Assembly (NCBI GenBank): GCA_905215625.1
Contig: CAJMQQ010000029.1
Location: forward strand, 1-33,564
Source of the DNA: an uncultured bacterium
Lineage (GTDB): Bacteria > Bacillota > Clostridia > Lachnospirales > Lachnospiraceae
DNA length: 33,564 nt
Direction of reading: 5' to 3'
This document shows, in pieces, positions 1 through 7,088 of this stretch (the stretch's first letter is position 1; every line of letters starts with the position of its first letter). The notes beneath the pieces were generated by a model. That model was not told the DNA's origin, made no database searches, and saw only the letters and a list, made by a program, of their open reading frames with translations. Made by a program: the position numbers and the translations under genes.

Positions 1-27
1 TTGAATCTCTATGCCTATTTGTTTTTT

Positions 28-47
28 ACTTTACCCCCAAGTAAAGT
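28..47. repeat. Isolated 7-bp inverted repeat, possible operator
   Basis: ACTTTAC at 28-34 and GTAAAGT at 41-47 are exact inverse complements around a six-base spacer. No T-run follows on either strand, so a terminator is unlikely. The layout resembles a dimeric-regulator site, possibly MerR-like, because a TTTACT box lies at its left and a TACAAC box at 49-54. The regulated gene would be off the left edge or absent. The assignment is tentative. Confidence 0.3.
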
Positions 48-170
48 GTACAACCAGAAATCAATTAAAATAACTTTGGTCTATTTATTATATTCTGCCT
101 CTAATTTTTTAGAAAAATTATAACAGCAGCAGGGGACTTTAAATTACAAAAATATTTGTGAAATAAAAGT

Positions 171-205
171 GTGCCATAGAGGATATAGAAACTCATCTAT
201 GGCAC
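171..205 (-). terminator. Rho-independent terminator of the nitroreductase gene
   Basis: GTGCCATAGA (171-180) pairs with TCTATGGCAC (196-205), giving a 10-bp stem with a 15-base loop. Read on the minus strand, the stem is followed by a T-rich stretch (ACTTTTATTT). It lies 34 bases beyond the stop codon of the minus-strand nitroreductase, as expected for its terminator. Confidence 0.75.
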
Positions 206-238
206 GTAATACATTAAGTTTCTTTTATAATATTTTCA

Positions 239-763
239 TTATAAGTAATCATAAGATACTAAACTATTTATGGCAATACGGGTAGCAGTATGGCGTTCTG
301 AGCTGGCTTCGGGTTCTTTTCCGTATCCAACAACTAAGATATTGACTGGTTCCAAATTATCGGGAAGATGAAACTCTTTTTTTACAATATCTGGCTTGAA
401 GTAACATACCCATACAGTACCAAGTCCGAGTTCTGTAGCCTGTAACATCATATGGTCTGTTAAGATAGAAGCGTCAATATCAGTAGTCTGCTTCTGGTCA
501 AATGGACGCACCCATGCTTTTTCATGGTCAGCACATACAATAATCGCCAATGGAGCATGATAAATATTAGCTGCCTTTGCAAGCTTATTTAACTGCTCTT
601 TTTCCTGAACGGCAATCAATTTTACCGGCTGTAAATTAGCTGCTGTCGGAGCCACATGAGCTGCTTCTAAAATTTTATCAAGTTTTTCTTTTTCAACAGG
701 TCTGTTATCATATGCTCTAACAGAATATCTTTTTTTAGCAAGTTCTAAAAATTCCATTTTCAA
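239..763 (-). CDS. Nitroreductase family protein
   Basis: This 174-residue protein begins with the classic nitroreductase opening (MEFLELAKKRYSVRAYDNRPV), in which the RYSVR segment contributes to FMN binding. A TAANLQP segment follows near residue 40, and the C-terminal part carries the family's GLGTVWVCYF and VVGYGKEPE blocks. The family makes cytoplasmic homodimeric FMN enzymes that use NAD(P)H to reduce nitro compounds, quinones or similar electrophiles. At 174 residues it is a compact member. The gene is divergent from an hxlR-type regulator 118 bases away, a common pairing in which the regulator controls the reductase. The true substrate cannot be told from sequence. An alternative start at the third codon is possible. 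Confidence 0.88.
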   Translation of the reverse strand: MKMEFLELAKKRYSVRAYDNRPVEKEKLDKILEAAHVAPTAANLQPVKLIAVQEKEQLNKLAKAANIYHAPLAIIVCADHEKAWVRPFDQKQTTDIDASILTDHMMLQATELGLGTVWVCYFKPDIVKKEFHLPDNLEPVNILVVGYGKEPEASSERHTATRIAINSLVSYDYL

Positions 764-803
764 AATCTCCTTTGTATTGTGATTCAGGTCAACCTATACT
801 ATA

Positions 804-831
804 ATTATACCTATATCTAAAAATAGAGCAA
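804..831 (-). promoter_or_regulatory. Sigma-A-type promoter for the nitroreductase gene
   Basis: On the minus strand, TTGCTC (826-831) and TATAAT (804-809) are separated by 16 bases. The start site would fall about 35 bases upstream of the nitroreductase ATG. The 764-881 gap also contains repeated ACTAT words and a TATACT box at 850-855 pointing toward hxlR, so a regulator bound here could act on both genes. Confidence 0.55.
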
Positions 832-881
832 GAACGCACTATTTAGGAATATACTATCCAAAAAGAAAGTAAGGTGATATT

Positions 882-1220
882 ATGAGCTTAAGTTGTAGTG
901 GATATAATTGTCCGGTTGAAGCAACGATTCAGCTAATCGGTGGAAAATATAAGGCGGTTATTCTGTGGCACTTGATGGGAAAGACTTTAAGATATAGTGA
1001 ATTGCATAAACGAATGCCAAAGGCAACAGATAAAATGTTAGCACAACAATTACGGGAACTAGAAAAGGACGGTCTTATAAACAGAAAAGTATATCCTATA
1101 ATACCACCCAAAACGGAATATTCATTGACGGATTTTGGAAAAAGCCTTACACCAATATTAGATGAGTTATGTAAATGGGGAGAAGATTATTTGAACGGAA
1201 CTCAAACTTTAGAAAAATAG
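882..1220 (+). CDS. HxlR-family winged-helix transcriptional regulator
   Basis: This 112-residue protein has the HxlR (PF01638) signature: an N-terminal cysteine segment (C5 and C10, in CSGYNCPVEAT), IGGKYKAVILWHL, the recognition-helix region with LRYSELHKRMP, then LAQQLRELEKDGLI and a wing ending RKVYP..PPKTEYSLTDFGKSL. An AAGGTGA ribosome site precedes the ATG. Relatives such as B. subtilis YodB, CatR and HypR use a conserved N-terminal cysteine to sense quinones, diamide or hypochlorite and control adjacent reductases. C10 is a good candidate for such a sensor here, and the divergent nitroreductase is the likely target. The sensing role is inferred from the family, not visible directly. 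Confidence 0.9.
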   Translation: MSLSCSGYNCPVEATIQLIGGKYKAVILWHLMGKTLRYSELHKRMPKATDKMLAQQLRELEKDGLINRKVYPIIPPKTEYSLTDFGKSLTPILDELCKWGEDYLNGTQTLEK

Positions 1221-1300
1221 GCAGATGGCAAAATTTTCATTCCATTTCTGACACTGTTCCAGTAAATTCATAGATTGTCTCCTTTTAGATAATAAAAAAT

Positions 1301-1339
1301 CCCTGCGCCGCACTGTTATAAAGACAGGTTGACGCAGGG
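1301..1339 (-). terminator. Probable terminator downstream of the DUF2200 gene
   Basis: CCCTGCG (1301-1307) pairs with CGCAGGG (1333-1339), and a short inner CTGT/ACAG pairing sits inside the arms. On the minus strand the stem is followed at once by ATTTTTTATT (1291-1300), a good T-tract. It lies downstream of the minus-strand DUF2200 gene. The rest of 1221-1466 holds no convincing gene. Confidence 0.6.
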
Positions 1340-1365
1340 CATGAAAAAGCCGCGTTGGAGGAACT

Positions 1366-1455
1366 TCATCTGCCAGAAGATGTAGTTTTTTCAATAATCA
1401 AAATATTCTTTTCATAGTTGAATGCAGCAAACTGCTGGCCAAAATAGTTACTCAT
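1366..1455 (-). other. Possible 29-residue micro-ORF or gene remnant
   Basis: Twelve bases after the DUF2200 stop, an ATG opens a 29-codon frame (MSNYFGQQFAAFNYEK..., ending SSGR) that looks protein-like, with a balanced mix of aromatic and charged residues. The same frame stays open upstream into the DUF2200 end. No clear ribosome site precedes it. It may be a remnant or chance, and I do not recognise it. Confidence 0.18.
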
Positions 1456-1466
1456 AGCAACATCGC

Positions 1467-1817
1467 TTATTTCCGAAATATTTTTTCCATGGATTTCCCT
1501 TTGGCAAGTTCATCTACAAGCTTATCTAAGTAACGGATTTCCTGCATAAGAGGTTCTTCAATGTTTTCCACGCGGATTCCGCAGATAGTGCCTTTTATCA
1601 GCTTCCGGTTTGGATTTAATTCAGGGGCATTCCGAAAGAAATCGCCGTAAGTAATATCAGACTGCATCAGTTCACTAAGCTGACCAGTGGTATATCCGGT
1701 CAGCCAGCAGGTTATTTCATCAACTTCTGCCCTGGTTCGTCCCTTTCGTTCTGCTTTTGCAATCAGCATAGGGTACAGTTTTGAGAAAAGCATTCCATAG
1801 ATTTTTTCATTTGACAT
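1467..1817 (-). CDS. DUF2200 family protein
   Basis: The open frame extends further upstream, but the ATG at 1817 is the likely start: an AGAGGA ribosome site lies eight bases before it, and the family typically begins just ahead of the ..KIYGMLFSKLYPMLIAKAERKGR block. The 116-residue product matches DUF2200 along its length: ERKGRTRAEVDEITCWLTGY near residues 22-41, FFRNAPELNPN in the middle, and EEPLMQEIRYLDKLVDELAKGK at the C terminus. DUF2200 proteins are small, soluble and uncharacterised; no catalytic motif is evident. The gene is divergent from the small unknown gene at 1947 and is followed by a terminator-like hairpin at 1301-1339. Confidence 0.85.
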   Translation of the reverse strand: MSNEKIYGMLFSKLYPMLIAKAERKGRTRAEVDEITCWLTGYTTGQLSELMQSDITYGDFFRNAPELNPNRKLIKGTICGIRVENIEEPLMQEIRYLDKLVDELAKGKSMEKIFRK

Positions 1818-1946
1818 AATGAAGATCCTCTGATGTTTAATAATAGTTTGTATAAAAAATCTTTTTGATGTATAATTCATTGTAACAGAGTTGTACAGAA
1901 AGCGCAAGATAGGAAAAGCATAGTTATCTCAGAAGAGGAGTAAGGA

Positions 1947-2204
1947 ATGCTGTTATCAGAACGGGAACATGGTATTTTTACAATGCTGTTTACGAAAAAA
2001 TTTAATTTGAGATTTTTTTGTGATGAGTTAAGGAAAATGCAGCCTGAAATAGAAAAGGTAAATAGGGCTGCATATGAATATGTAGACAATGGATATGTTG
2101 TAGCAGATACACTAGCTCTTTTGTTTGAACATGGAGGAAATCCCAATCTCATTTTAAATGGAGAGAGCTTACTGAGGGATATAAATTTTGCCATTTCCAA
2201 TTAA
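1947..2204 (+). CDS. Small protein of unknown function, possibly prematurely stopped
   Basis: GAGGAG six bases before the ATG gives good support for translation. The 85-residue product is rich in hydrophobic and charged residues (FNLRFFCDELRKMQPEIEKV, then GYVVADTLALLFEHGGNP). It has no signal peptide or membrane span, and I do not recognise the family. The frame ends at TAA (2202-2204) and then stays open in the same frame for 36 more codons to 2315. The visible ORF may therefore be the first two-thirds of a roughly 120-residue protein interrupted by a nonsense change. It is followed by the YbaK-like gene with no terminator between them. Confidence 0.5.
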   Translation: MLLSEREHGIFTMLFTKKFNLRFFCDELRKMQPEIEKVNRAAYEYVDNGYVVADTLALLFEHGGNPNLILNGESLLRDINFAISN

Positions 2205-2315
2205 AAAAATCATCGTCAATATTACTTTAAAATAATAAATGACGAATCTATAAAAGATGGCGCAGAACTCTGTCTTTTTGATAAAAAGACAAACATGGAA
2301 GCTGCAAGATATTAA
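2205..2315 (+). other. In-frame continuation of the preceding ORF after a TAA stop
   Basis: Directly after the stop at 2202-2204, the same frame reads KNHRQYYFKIINDESIKDGA... and ends ...TNMEAARY before TAA at 2313-2315. Its alternating hydrophobic and charged pattern resembles a real C-terminal beta segment, and the frame exactly matches the upstream gene. A single base change in the TAA would restore a continuous ORF. It may be a pseudogene tail or sequencing error. Confidence 0.4.
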
Positions 2316-2340
2316 ATAAAATAACACAGGAAGAATCATT

Positions 2341-2808
2341 ATGGCGATTGAAAAAGTTAAAACATACTTAAAAAAGTTTGGAAAAGAAAATGAAATTAAG
2401 GAGTTTCCAGTGTCCAGTGCTACAGTAGAACTGGCGGCACAGGCGCTTGGAGTAGAAGGTGCAAGAATTGCAAAGAGTATGTCTTTTTATCAGAAAGAAG
2501 GCACAGGCTGTATTATTATTGTTACAGCAGGAGATAAAAAAATAGACAATAGCAAATTCAAGCATTATTTTGGAATGAAGGCAAAAATGCTTCATGCTGA
2601 AGATGTGGAAAAATTGACAGGACACGCCCCGGGAGGTGTCTGTCCGTTTGCAAATCCGGATAATACACAGGTTTATCTGGATGAATCAATGAAACGCTTT
2701 AACACAGTTTTTCCGGCCTGCGGAAGCGCAAATTCGGCGATAGAACTGACTTGTGAAGAACTCTGCCGCTGTGCAGGTGCAATCGCTTGGATAGATGTAT
2801 GTAAGTAG
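2341..2808 (+). CDS. YbaK/EbsC-type aminoacyl-tRNA deacylase
   Basis: This 155-residue protein belongs to the YbaK/ProX editing-domain family (PF04073). Visible blocks are FPVSSATVELAAQALGVEGARIAKSM near residues 21-46, a CIIIVTAGDKKIDNSKF strand-loop segment with the family's conserved lysine region, and the GHAPGGVCPFA glycine-proline loop near 97-107, the hallmark of the substrate pocket. Relatives hydrolyse mischarged tRNA such as Cys-tRNA(Pro) or Ala-tRNA(Pro) in the cytoplasm. The AGGAAG ribosome site supports the ATG. Full family length suggests it is functional. The exact tRNA specificity cannot be assigned. It lies 31 bases upstream of the EFR1 gene, so the two are probably co-transcribed. 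Confidence 0.88.
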   Translation: MAIEKVKTYLKKFGKENEIKEFPVSSATVELAAQALGVEGARIAKSMSFYQKEGTGCIIIVTAGDKKIDNSKFKHYFGMKAKMLHAEDVEKLTGHAPGGVCPFANPDNTQVYLDESMKRFNTVFPACGSANSAIELTCEELCRCAGAIAWIDVCK

Positions 2809-2839
2809 TACATAGGAACGGATATAGGAGAGTTTTGAT

Positions 2840-3580
2840 ATGATACTGTATTTCACAGGCACTGGGAACAGCAGATATATTGCAAAAGTCATCGCATCGA
2901 TTACAAAGGATAAATTGGTATCTATTAATGAGAAAATACAGACAAGAGATACTCAGGCGATCCAGACAGACGGAAGAATTGTTTTTGTACTGCCGACCTA
3001 TGGCTGGAGGATTCCAAGAGTTGCGGAAGAATGGATAAGAAAAACGGAATTTACAAGTACAGAGAAGGTCTGGTTTCTTATGAACTGCGGTTCCGGAATC
3101 GGAAATGGAGCTGGATATATTAAAAAACTTTGCAGAGAAAAATCCTTTTCCTATATGGGAACCATGGGGATTACCATGCCGGAAAATTATATTGCTATGT
3201 TCCAGACACCGGATAAACAAGAAGCAGAAGCGATTATAAAAAAGGCAGATCCAGTCATTAAAGAAGCCGGGCATATGATTGCAGAGGGAAAAACATTTCT
3301 GGCTTCGAAACCCAGCATACTGGATAAATTTTTAAGTACAGTGGTAAATCCGGTGTTTTACAAAGTATTTGTGAAAGCGGATGGGTTCTATGCCAAAAAC
3401 AATTGTATTGGCTGCGGAAACTGCAAAGAAATCTGTCCTTTGCAAAATATTAAGATGAAAGATGGAAAACCGGAATGGGGAAGGGACTGTACCCATTGCA
3501 TGGCTTGTATCAGCTGTTGTCCGGCAGAGGCCATTGAATACGGCAGAAAGAGTGCAGGAAAGCCCAGGTATTATTTATAG
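2840..3580 (+). CDS. EFR1 family flavodoxin/ferredoxin protein
   Basis: This 246-residue protein has a flavodoxin-like domain at the N terminus, with the FMN-phosphate loop FTGTGNS at residues 5-11 and a VFVLPTYGW segment. A two-cluster ferredoxin domain follows at the C terminus. The cysteine sets are C189, C192, C195, C199 (CIGCGNCKEICP) and C217, C220, C223, C227 (CTHCMACISCCP), each suited to a [4Fe-4S] cluster. EFR1 proteins are cytoplasmic electron carriers common in anaerobic Firmicutes, with partners largely unknown. AGGAGA eight bases before the ATG supports the start. A hairpin lies directly after the gene. The two-domain architecture is clear, but the redox partner is unknown. Confidence 0.9.
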   Translation: MILYFTGTGNSRYIAKVIASITKDKLVSINEKIQTRDTQAIQTDGRIVFVLPTYGWRIPRVAEEWIRKTEFTSTEKVWFLMNCGSGIGNGAGYIKKLCREKSFSYMGTMGITMPENYIAMFQTPDKQEAEAIIKKADPVIKEAGHMIAEGKTFLASKPSILDKFLSTVVNPVFYKVFVKADGFYAKNNCIGCGNCKEICPLQNIKMKDGKPEWGRDCTHCMACISCCPAEAIEYGRKSAGKPRYYL

Positions 3581-3586
3581 AGGAGG

Positions 3587-3610
3587 TAGGGGCTAAAATT
3601 CAAGCCCCTA
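3587..3610. terminator. Hairpin between convergent genes, weak terminator
   Basis: TAGGGGCT (3587-3594) and AGCCCCTA (3603-3610) form an 8-bp stem with an eight-base loop between the convergent EFR1 and AraC genes. No clear T-run follows on either strand, so its efficiency as an intrinsic terminator is doubtful. Confidence 0.4.
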
Positions 3611-3631
3611 TGATAACAAAATTCAACATTT

Positions 3632-5824
3632 TTAATCTGCTTTCGATGCAGAAATTTTCCGGTATTCACTTGGGGTAATCCCCTGATTTAATTTAAATCG
3701 TCTCGTAAAACTGGATACATTATAATATCCAACTTGCTCTCCAATATCTTTTAAAGGCAAATCAGTATGCGACAAGAGCTCTTTTGCTTTTTGAATCCGC
3801 ATATAGATGGTGTAATCCATTACATTTTGACCGGTACTGTCTTTAAAAAATTTACTGAAAGCAGGAAGTGCCATATGAAAATATTCCGCTGCTTCATAAG
3901 CAGAGAAATCACACCGCAGGCAGTTTTCGTTTATGTATACTAATACATCTTCGATGACTGCTTTTTTTGATGCCTGTTCCGTAAGAACTTTTAATTGCGC
4001 ATTCCAGCTATGAAGAAGCTGTATGATTTCCTGGGCAGTTTCCATTCCAGACAACTCAATAGGAGAATTACCGGCAACACTTTTTTGTCCCTGACAGTGT
4101 TCATTAACCAGGCGGATCAGTTCAAAACAAATACCTCTGGCCAAATAAAGGGGCATCTGGTTTTGTTCCATAAAAATAATGATATTTTCAATGGAAGTAT
4201 GAATTACCGATTCATTATGAGAGATCAGGGCATTTTTCAAAGCTTCAAATTCTTGGTTAGGATATAGCACAGAAGCTTGATCCCAGCGGATAATTTCCTG
4301 GAAGTAGATAATGGTTCCATTTCCTTTTACAAAACGATAATCCAAAGCACTGGAAGCTTCAATATAGGATTGGGCAATCTGCTCAGTATCATTGGTAATG
4401 CGGCCCACACCAATTGTGGTAAGTATATGATAATTTTTTTGCAGATATGTCTGGAGTTTTTGAAGCGGCTTTTCCAGAGAATCAGACATATTTGCAAGAT
4501 TTGTCAAAAGTACAATTTGATTAGAATGAAATGTATGAAGGTAATAGTAGGTATAAGAGTTTTCAAAAATACTTTTTACTTCATAAGAAAGCTTGTCCAA
4601 ATCTGCAGCCGGCTGATGAAGCATTAAAATAATAACTGCAAAATAAGGATTGGGAAGGAATAAATCCAGTTCCGAACAATCCAGGTTAAAATCCTCTCTG
4701 GAGCTATAGCTGCCGGAAAGAAGCCGATAAATTCGCTCATTTTTTACAGCAGTCAGACTTTTTTCCAGTTTTGTGGAAAGCGTATTATTTTGATTAGACA
4801 GAAAATCCAAAGCGTTGGAGATCGCAGCCATTTCGTCTTTAGAACCGCTTTCTGGTGTAAATTGTTTTGCCTTATTCATAAGACGGCGCACTGGAGCATA
4901 GTTGACCTTTTGAAGCACATAGATCGCAAAGCTGGATAAAAAAAGAGTCAATACAATTGCCAGAATAAATTCTCTCGTGATAGAGGAAACCTGGGAAAAG
5001 GTAGCAGAACGATCTGGTATATATGCTAAATAGGACCAGCCATTTTTTCCAGAGGTATGAGTACGGACAATATAATCAGAAGAGGAATCCATCATGGCCT
5101 GTGGATTGGTCTGCGAATCGGCGATAATAGTTCCATTCTGATCTAAAACATAAATCTGAGCCTGATATGTTTCTAACTTTTTACTCCAAAAACTCTGAAT
5201 GGAAGAATCCTTTACAAAAAATAAGACAGATCCCTCTTGCTTCTGATAATCTGTAAAAAGCGGAAATACAAAAATAAGGAAATCTTCTTTATGGGGATCA
5301 ACTCCCAAATTATAAACAATCTGACCAGGTATACATATAGGAGAATGATAGGTTGGCAATAGTTCCTGAAGTGCAGTCCCATTCATATCGGAAATTTGAA
5401 ACATCCTGTCAAAATAGTAATCTTTTTTGCAGGTAGTAGATCGGTTGGAAACATAATCCTGATTATCCAAAATAAGGGTAATATCTGTAATAAATGGGTT
5501 GGCAGTACAAAAGCCAGATAGATAATCAATGACAGGTTCCAGTTCCAAAGGAGATTGGGCAAGGGACGCCTGATGCCCAATTCCTGTTAATGCTAACTGG
5601 TTGACAATACCCTGCATAGAGGACCATTGATTTTCTAGTTGTGTTCCAATCTGAATCAGTTCTAAGTCTACTGTTTCAAATATTTCGTTATAAAACTTTT
5701 TCATAAAACGGGAAGAATAGAAAAAAGTCAGGATTACCAAAGGAATCAAAAGGATAGTCATATAGGAACACAGGTGACGAAAATATTGATGACCAAAATT
5801 AAATTTTTTTCTTAGCTTTTCCAT
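3632..5824 (-). CDS. Transmembrane AraC-family regulator with extracellular sensor domain
   Basis: This 730-residue protein has a membrane span at about residues 19-39, a roughly 245-residue extracellular region resembling a Cache-type sensor (FITDITLILDNQDYVSNRST and a later IYVLDQNGTIIADS strand set), and a second span at about 286-305. A long cytoplasmic linker ends in an AraC double helix-turn-helix at about 635-725 (FSAYEAAEYFHMALPAFSKFF, then LPLKDIGEQVGYYNVSSFTRRFK). It would sense a ligand outside the cell and bind DNA from the membrane as a one-component regulator. It is divergent from the transporter and enzyme operon and is the likely controller. No clear ribosome site precedes the ATG, though the assigned start fits the membrane anchor. 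No response-regulator receiver or kinase domain is present. Confidence 0.88.
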   Translation of the reverse strand: MEKLRKKFNFGHQYFRHLCSYMTILLIPLVILTFFYSSRFMKKFYNEIFETVDLELIQIGTQLENQWSSMQGIVNQLALTGIGHQASLAQSPLELEPVIDYLSGFCTANPFITDITLILDNQDYVSNRSTTCKKDYYFDRMFQISDMNGTALQELLPTYHSPICIPGQIVYNLGVDPHKEDFLIFVFPLFTDYQKQEGSVLFFVKDSSIQSFWSKKLETYQAQIYVLDQNGTIIADSQTNPQAMMDSSSDYIVRTHTSGKNGWSYLAYIPDRSATFSQVSSITREFILAIVLTLFLSSFAIYVLQKVNYAPVRRLMNKAKQFTPESGSKDEMAAISNALDFLSNQNNTLSTKLEKSLTAVKNERIYRLLSGSYSSREDFNLDCSELDLFLPNPYFAVIILMLHQPAADLDKLSYEVKSIFENSYTYYYLHTFHSNQIVLLTNLANMSDSLEKPLQKLQTYLQKNYHILTTIGVGRITNDTEQIAQSYIEASSALDYRFVKGNGTIIYFQEIIRWDQASVLYPNQEFEALKNALISHNESVIHTSIENIIIFMEQNQMPLYLARGICFELIRLVNEHCQGQKSVAGNSPIELSGMETAQEIIQLLHSWNAQLKVLTEQASKKAVIEDVLVYINENCLRCDFSAYEAAEYFHMALPAFSKFFKDSTGQNVMDYTIYMRIQKAKELLSHTDLPLKDIGEQVGYYNVSSFTRRFKLNQGITPSEYRKISASKAD

Positions 5825-5884
5825 AAATTATAATGTCTCATTTCGTAAAAATAGATAACAGAATTTTACATTCTTTCTGCTGAT

Positions 5885-5913
5885 ATTATAGATGAAACAA
5901 AATATGAATTCAA
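5885..5913 (-). promoter_or_regulatory. Promoter of the AraC-type regulator gene
   Basis: On the minus strand, TTGAAT (5908-5913) and TATAAT (5885-5890) are separated by 17 bases, close to the vegetative consensus. The expected start site lies about 50 bases upstream of the regulator ATG at 5824. Confidence 0.65.
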
Positions 5914-6093
5914 GGGGGAAAAGAAATGCAAAAAGTCTGAAAAATAAAATATTGGCTAAAAATCAAGGAAAAACGATACAAATTATAGTGCAAAATCTGC
6001 ACATAAGCAAAAAATGACAAATGATAAAATGGTAAATATATACATTTTTAGAAGACTTTTTTATTTCAAAATGGATGAGGAAAATATTGCGAA

Positions 6094-6122
6094 TTGCAAA
6101 CGGAAAATAAGAATTATATACT
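6094..6122 (+). promoter_or_regulatory. Promoter of the transporter operon with overlapping dyad
   Basis: TTGCAA (6094-6099) and TATACT (6117-6122) are separated by 17 bases, about 45 bases upstream of the first permease ATG. The -35 box is the right half of TTGCGAATTGCAA (6087-6099), a TTGC/GCAA inverted repeat, so a regulator bound there would touch the -35 region. Which protein binds is unknown. Confidence 0.6.
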
Positions 6123-6166
6123 GGCATCATCAGAAAACGTAAGAGTATTAGGAGGAGATTAGTACT

Positions 6167-7075
6167 ATGAGGAAAAAAGCAAAAAAGGCATTAGAAAGGG
6201 ACTGGCAGTTACTTTTGCTATGTCTGCTTCCACTACTGTATTTTGTTATTTTCCACTATATTCCAATGTACGGTGTACAAATTGCATTTAAAGATTTTCG
6301 TGCAGTAGATGGAATATGGGGGAGCGAATGGGTAGGGCTGAAACATTTTAAACGGTTTTTTTCATCATCACAATTTTGGCCATTAATTAAAAATACATTG
6401 GGTCTTAGTTTCCTGCAAATTTTGTTAGGATTTCCAATACCAATTATTCTGGCCATTATGCTGAATCAGACAAAAAATAAGAAATTTCGGAAATTTGTTC
6501 AGTCGGTTGCGTATTGCCCGCATTTTATTTCGATTGTAGTATTGACAGGAATGCTTTATATCTTCCTATCTCCAAGAAACGGAATCATCAATAATGTAAT
6601 CCAGTTGTTTGGTGGGGATCCAATTTTCTTTTTAGGAGATGCAAAATATTTTAAAATGACTTTCGTAATATCCGGTATATGGCAGAATGCAGGATGGAGC
6701 GCCATTATTTATATTGCGGCACTGGCTGGAATCAGCCCGGATTTATATGAAGCAGCACAGGTAGACGGAGCCAGCAAATGGCAGAGAATTCGTCACATTG
6801 ATATCCCAGGGATTCTTCCTACTGTAGTAATGATGCTGATTCTGGAAATGGGAAAGGTTATGAGTCTTGGTTTCCAAAAGGCTTATTTGATGCAGAATGC
6901 ACAGAATCTGGCAGCCAGTGAGATTATTTCTACGTATATTTACAAAGTGGGTATGATTGATGCTCAGTACAGCTATTCTGCAGCAATTAATCTGTTCAAT
7001 AATCTGGTAAATATTATTCTCCTGGTAACAGTAAACCACATTTCAAAGAAATTAACAGACAGCAGTTTGTGGTAA
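6167..7075 (+). CDS. ABC transporter permease, LplB/YteP type
   Basis: This 302-residue inner-membrane permease has about six hydrophobic spans. The first (LLLLCLLPLLYFVIFHYIPMYG) is typical of the LplB branch of binding-protein-dependent permeases. The EAA loop that docks to the ATPase starts at E195 (EAAQVDGASKWQRIRHIDIP). GGAGGAGATTAGTACT precedes the ATG. It is the first gene after the divergent promoter and forms a heterodimer with the permease 13 bases downstream. Homologues import oligosaccharides such as rhamnogalacturonan, alginate or unsaturated glycosaminoglycan disaccharides. No ATP-binding subunit is encoded nearby, which is usual for systems sharing an MsmX-like ATPase. Confidence 0.93.
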   Translation: MRKKAKKALERDWQLLLLCLLPLLYFVIFHYIPMYGVQIAFKDFRAVDGIWGSEWVGLKHFKRFFSSSQFWPLIKNTLGLSFLQILLGFPIPIILAIMLNQTKNKKFRKFVQSVAYCPHFISIVVLTGMLYIFLSPRNGIINNVIQLFGGDPIFFLGDAKYFKMTFVISGIWQNAGWSAIIYIAALAGISPDLYEAAQVDGASKWQRIRHIDIPGILPTVVMMLILEMGKVMSLGFQKAYLMQNAQNLAASEIISTYIYKVGMIDAQYSYSAAINLFNNLVNIILLVTVNHISKKLTDSSLW

Positions 7076-7088
7076 GGGGGAATGTTTT

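Larger units (their letters stand above)
5825..6166. other. Divergent intergenic control region of the sugar locus
   Basis: These 342 bases carry no gene. They are very AT-rich and contain the promoter for the AraC-type gene near 5885-5913 and the promoter for the transporter operon near 6094-6122. The middle part (about 5925-6080) is A-rich with no clear repeat or hairpin. An AGGAGG ribosome site for the first permease sits near 6151. Confidence 0.7.

Noticed and set aside
2699..3274. 191-codon minus-strand frame opposite YbaK and EFR1 genes
   Set aside because: It is antisense to two well-recognised genes, has a Cys/Phe/His-rich composition typical of shadow frames, and lacks a ribosome site.
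6130..6145. Possible CcpA (cre) site upstream of the first permease
   Set aside because: The AAAACGTAAG stretch has at least three mismatches to the cre consensus, too many to call.
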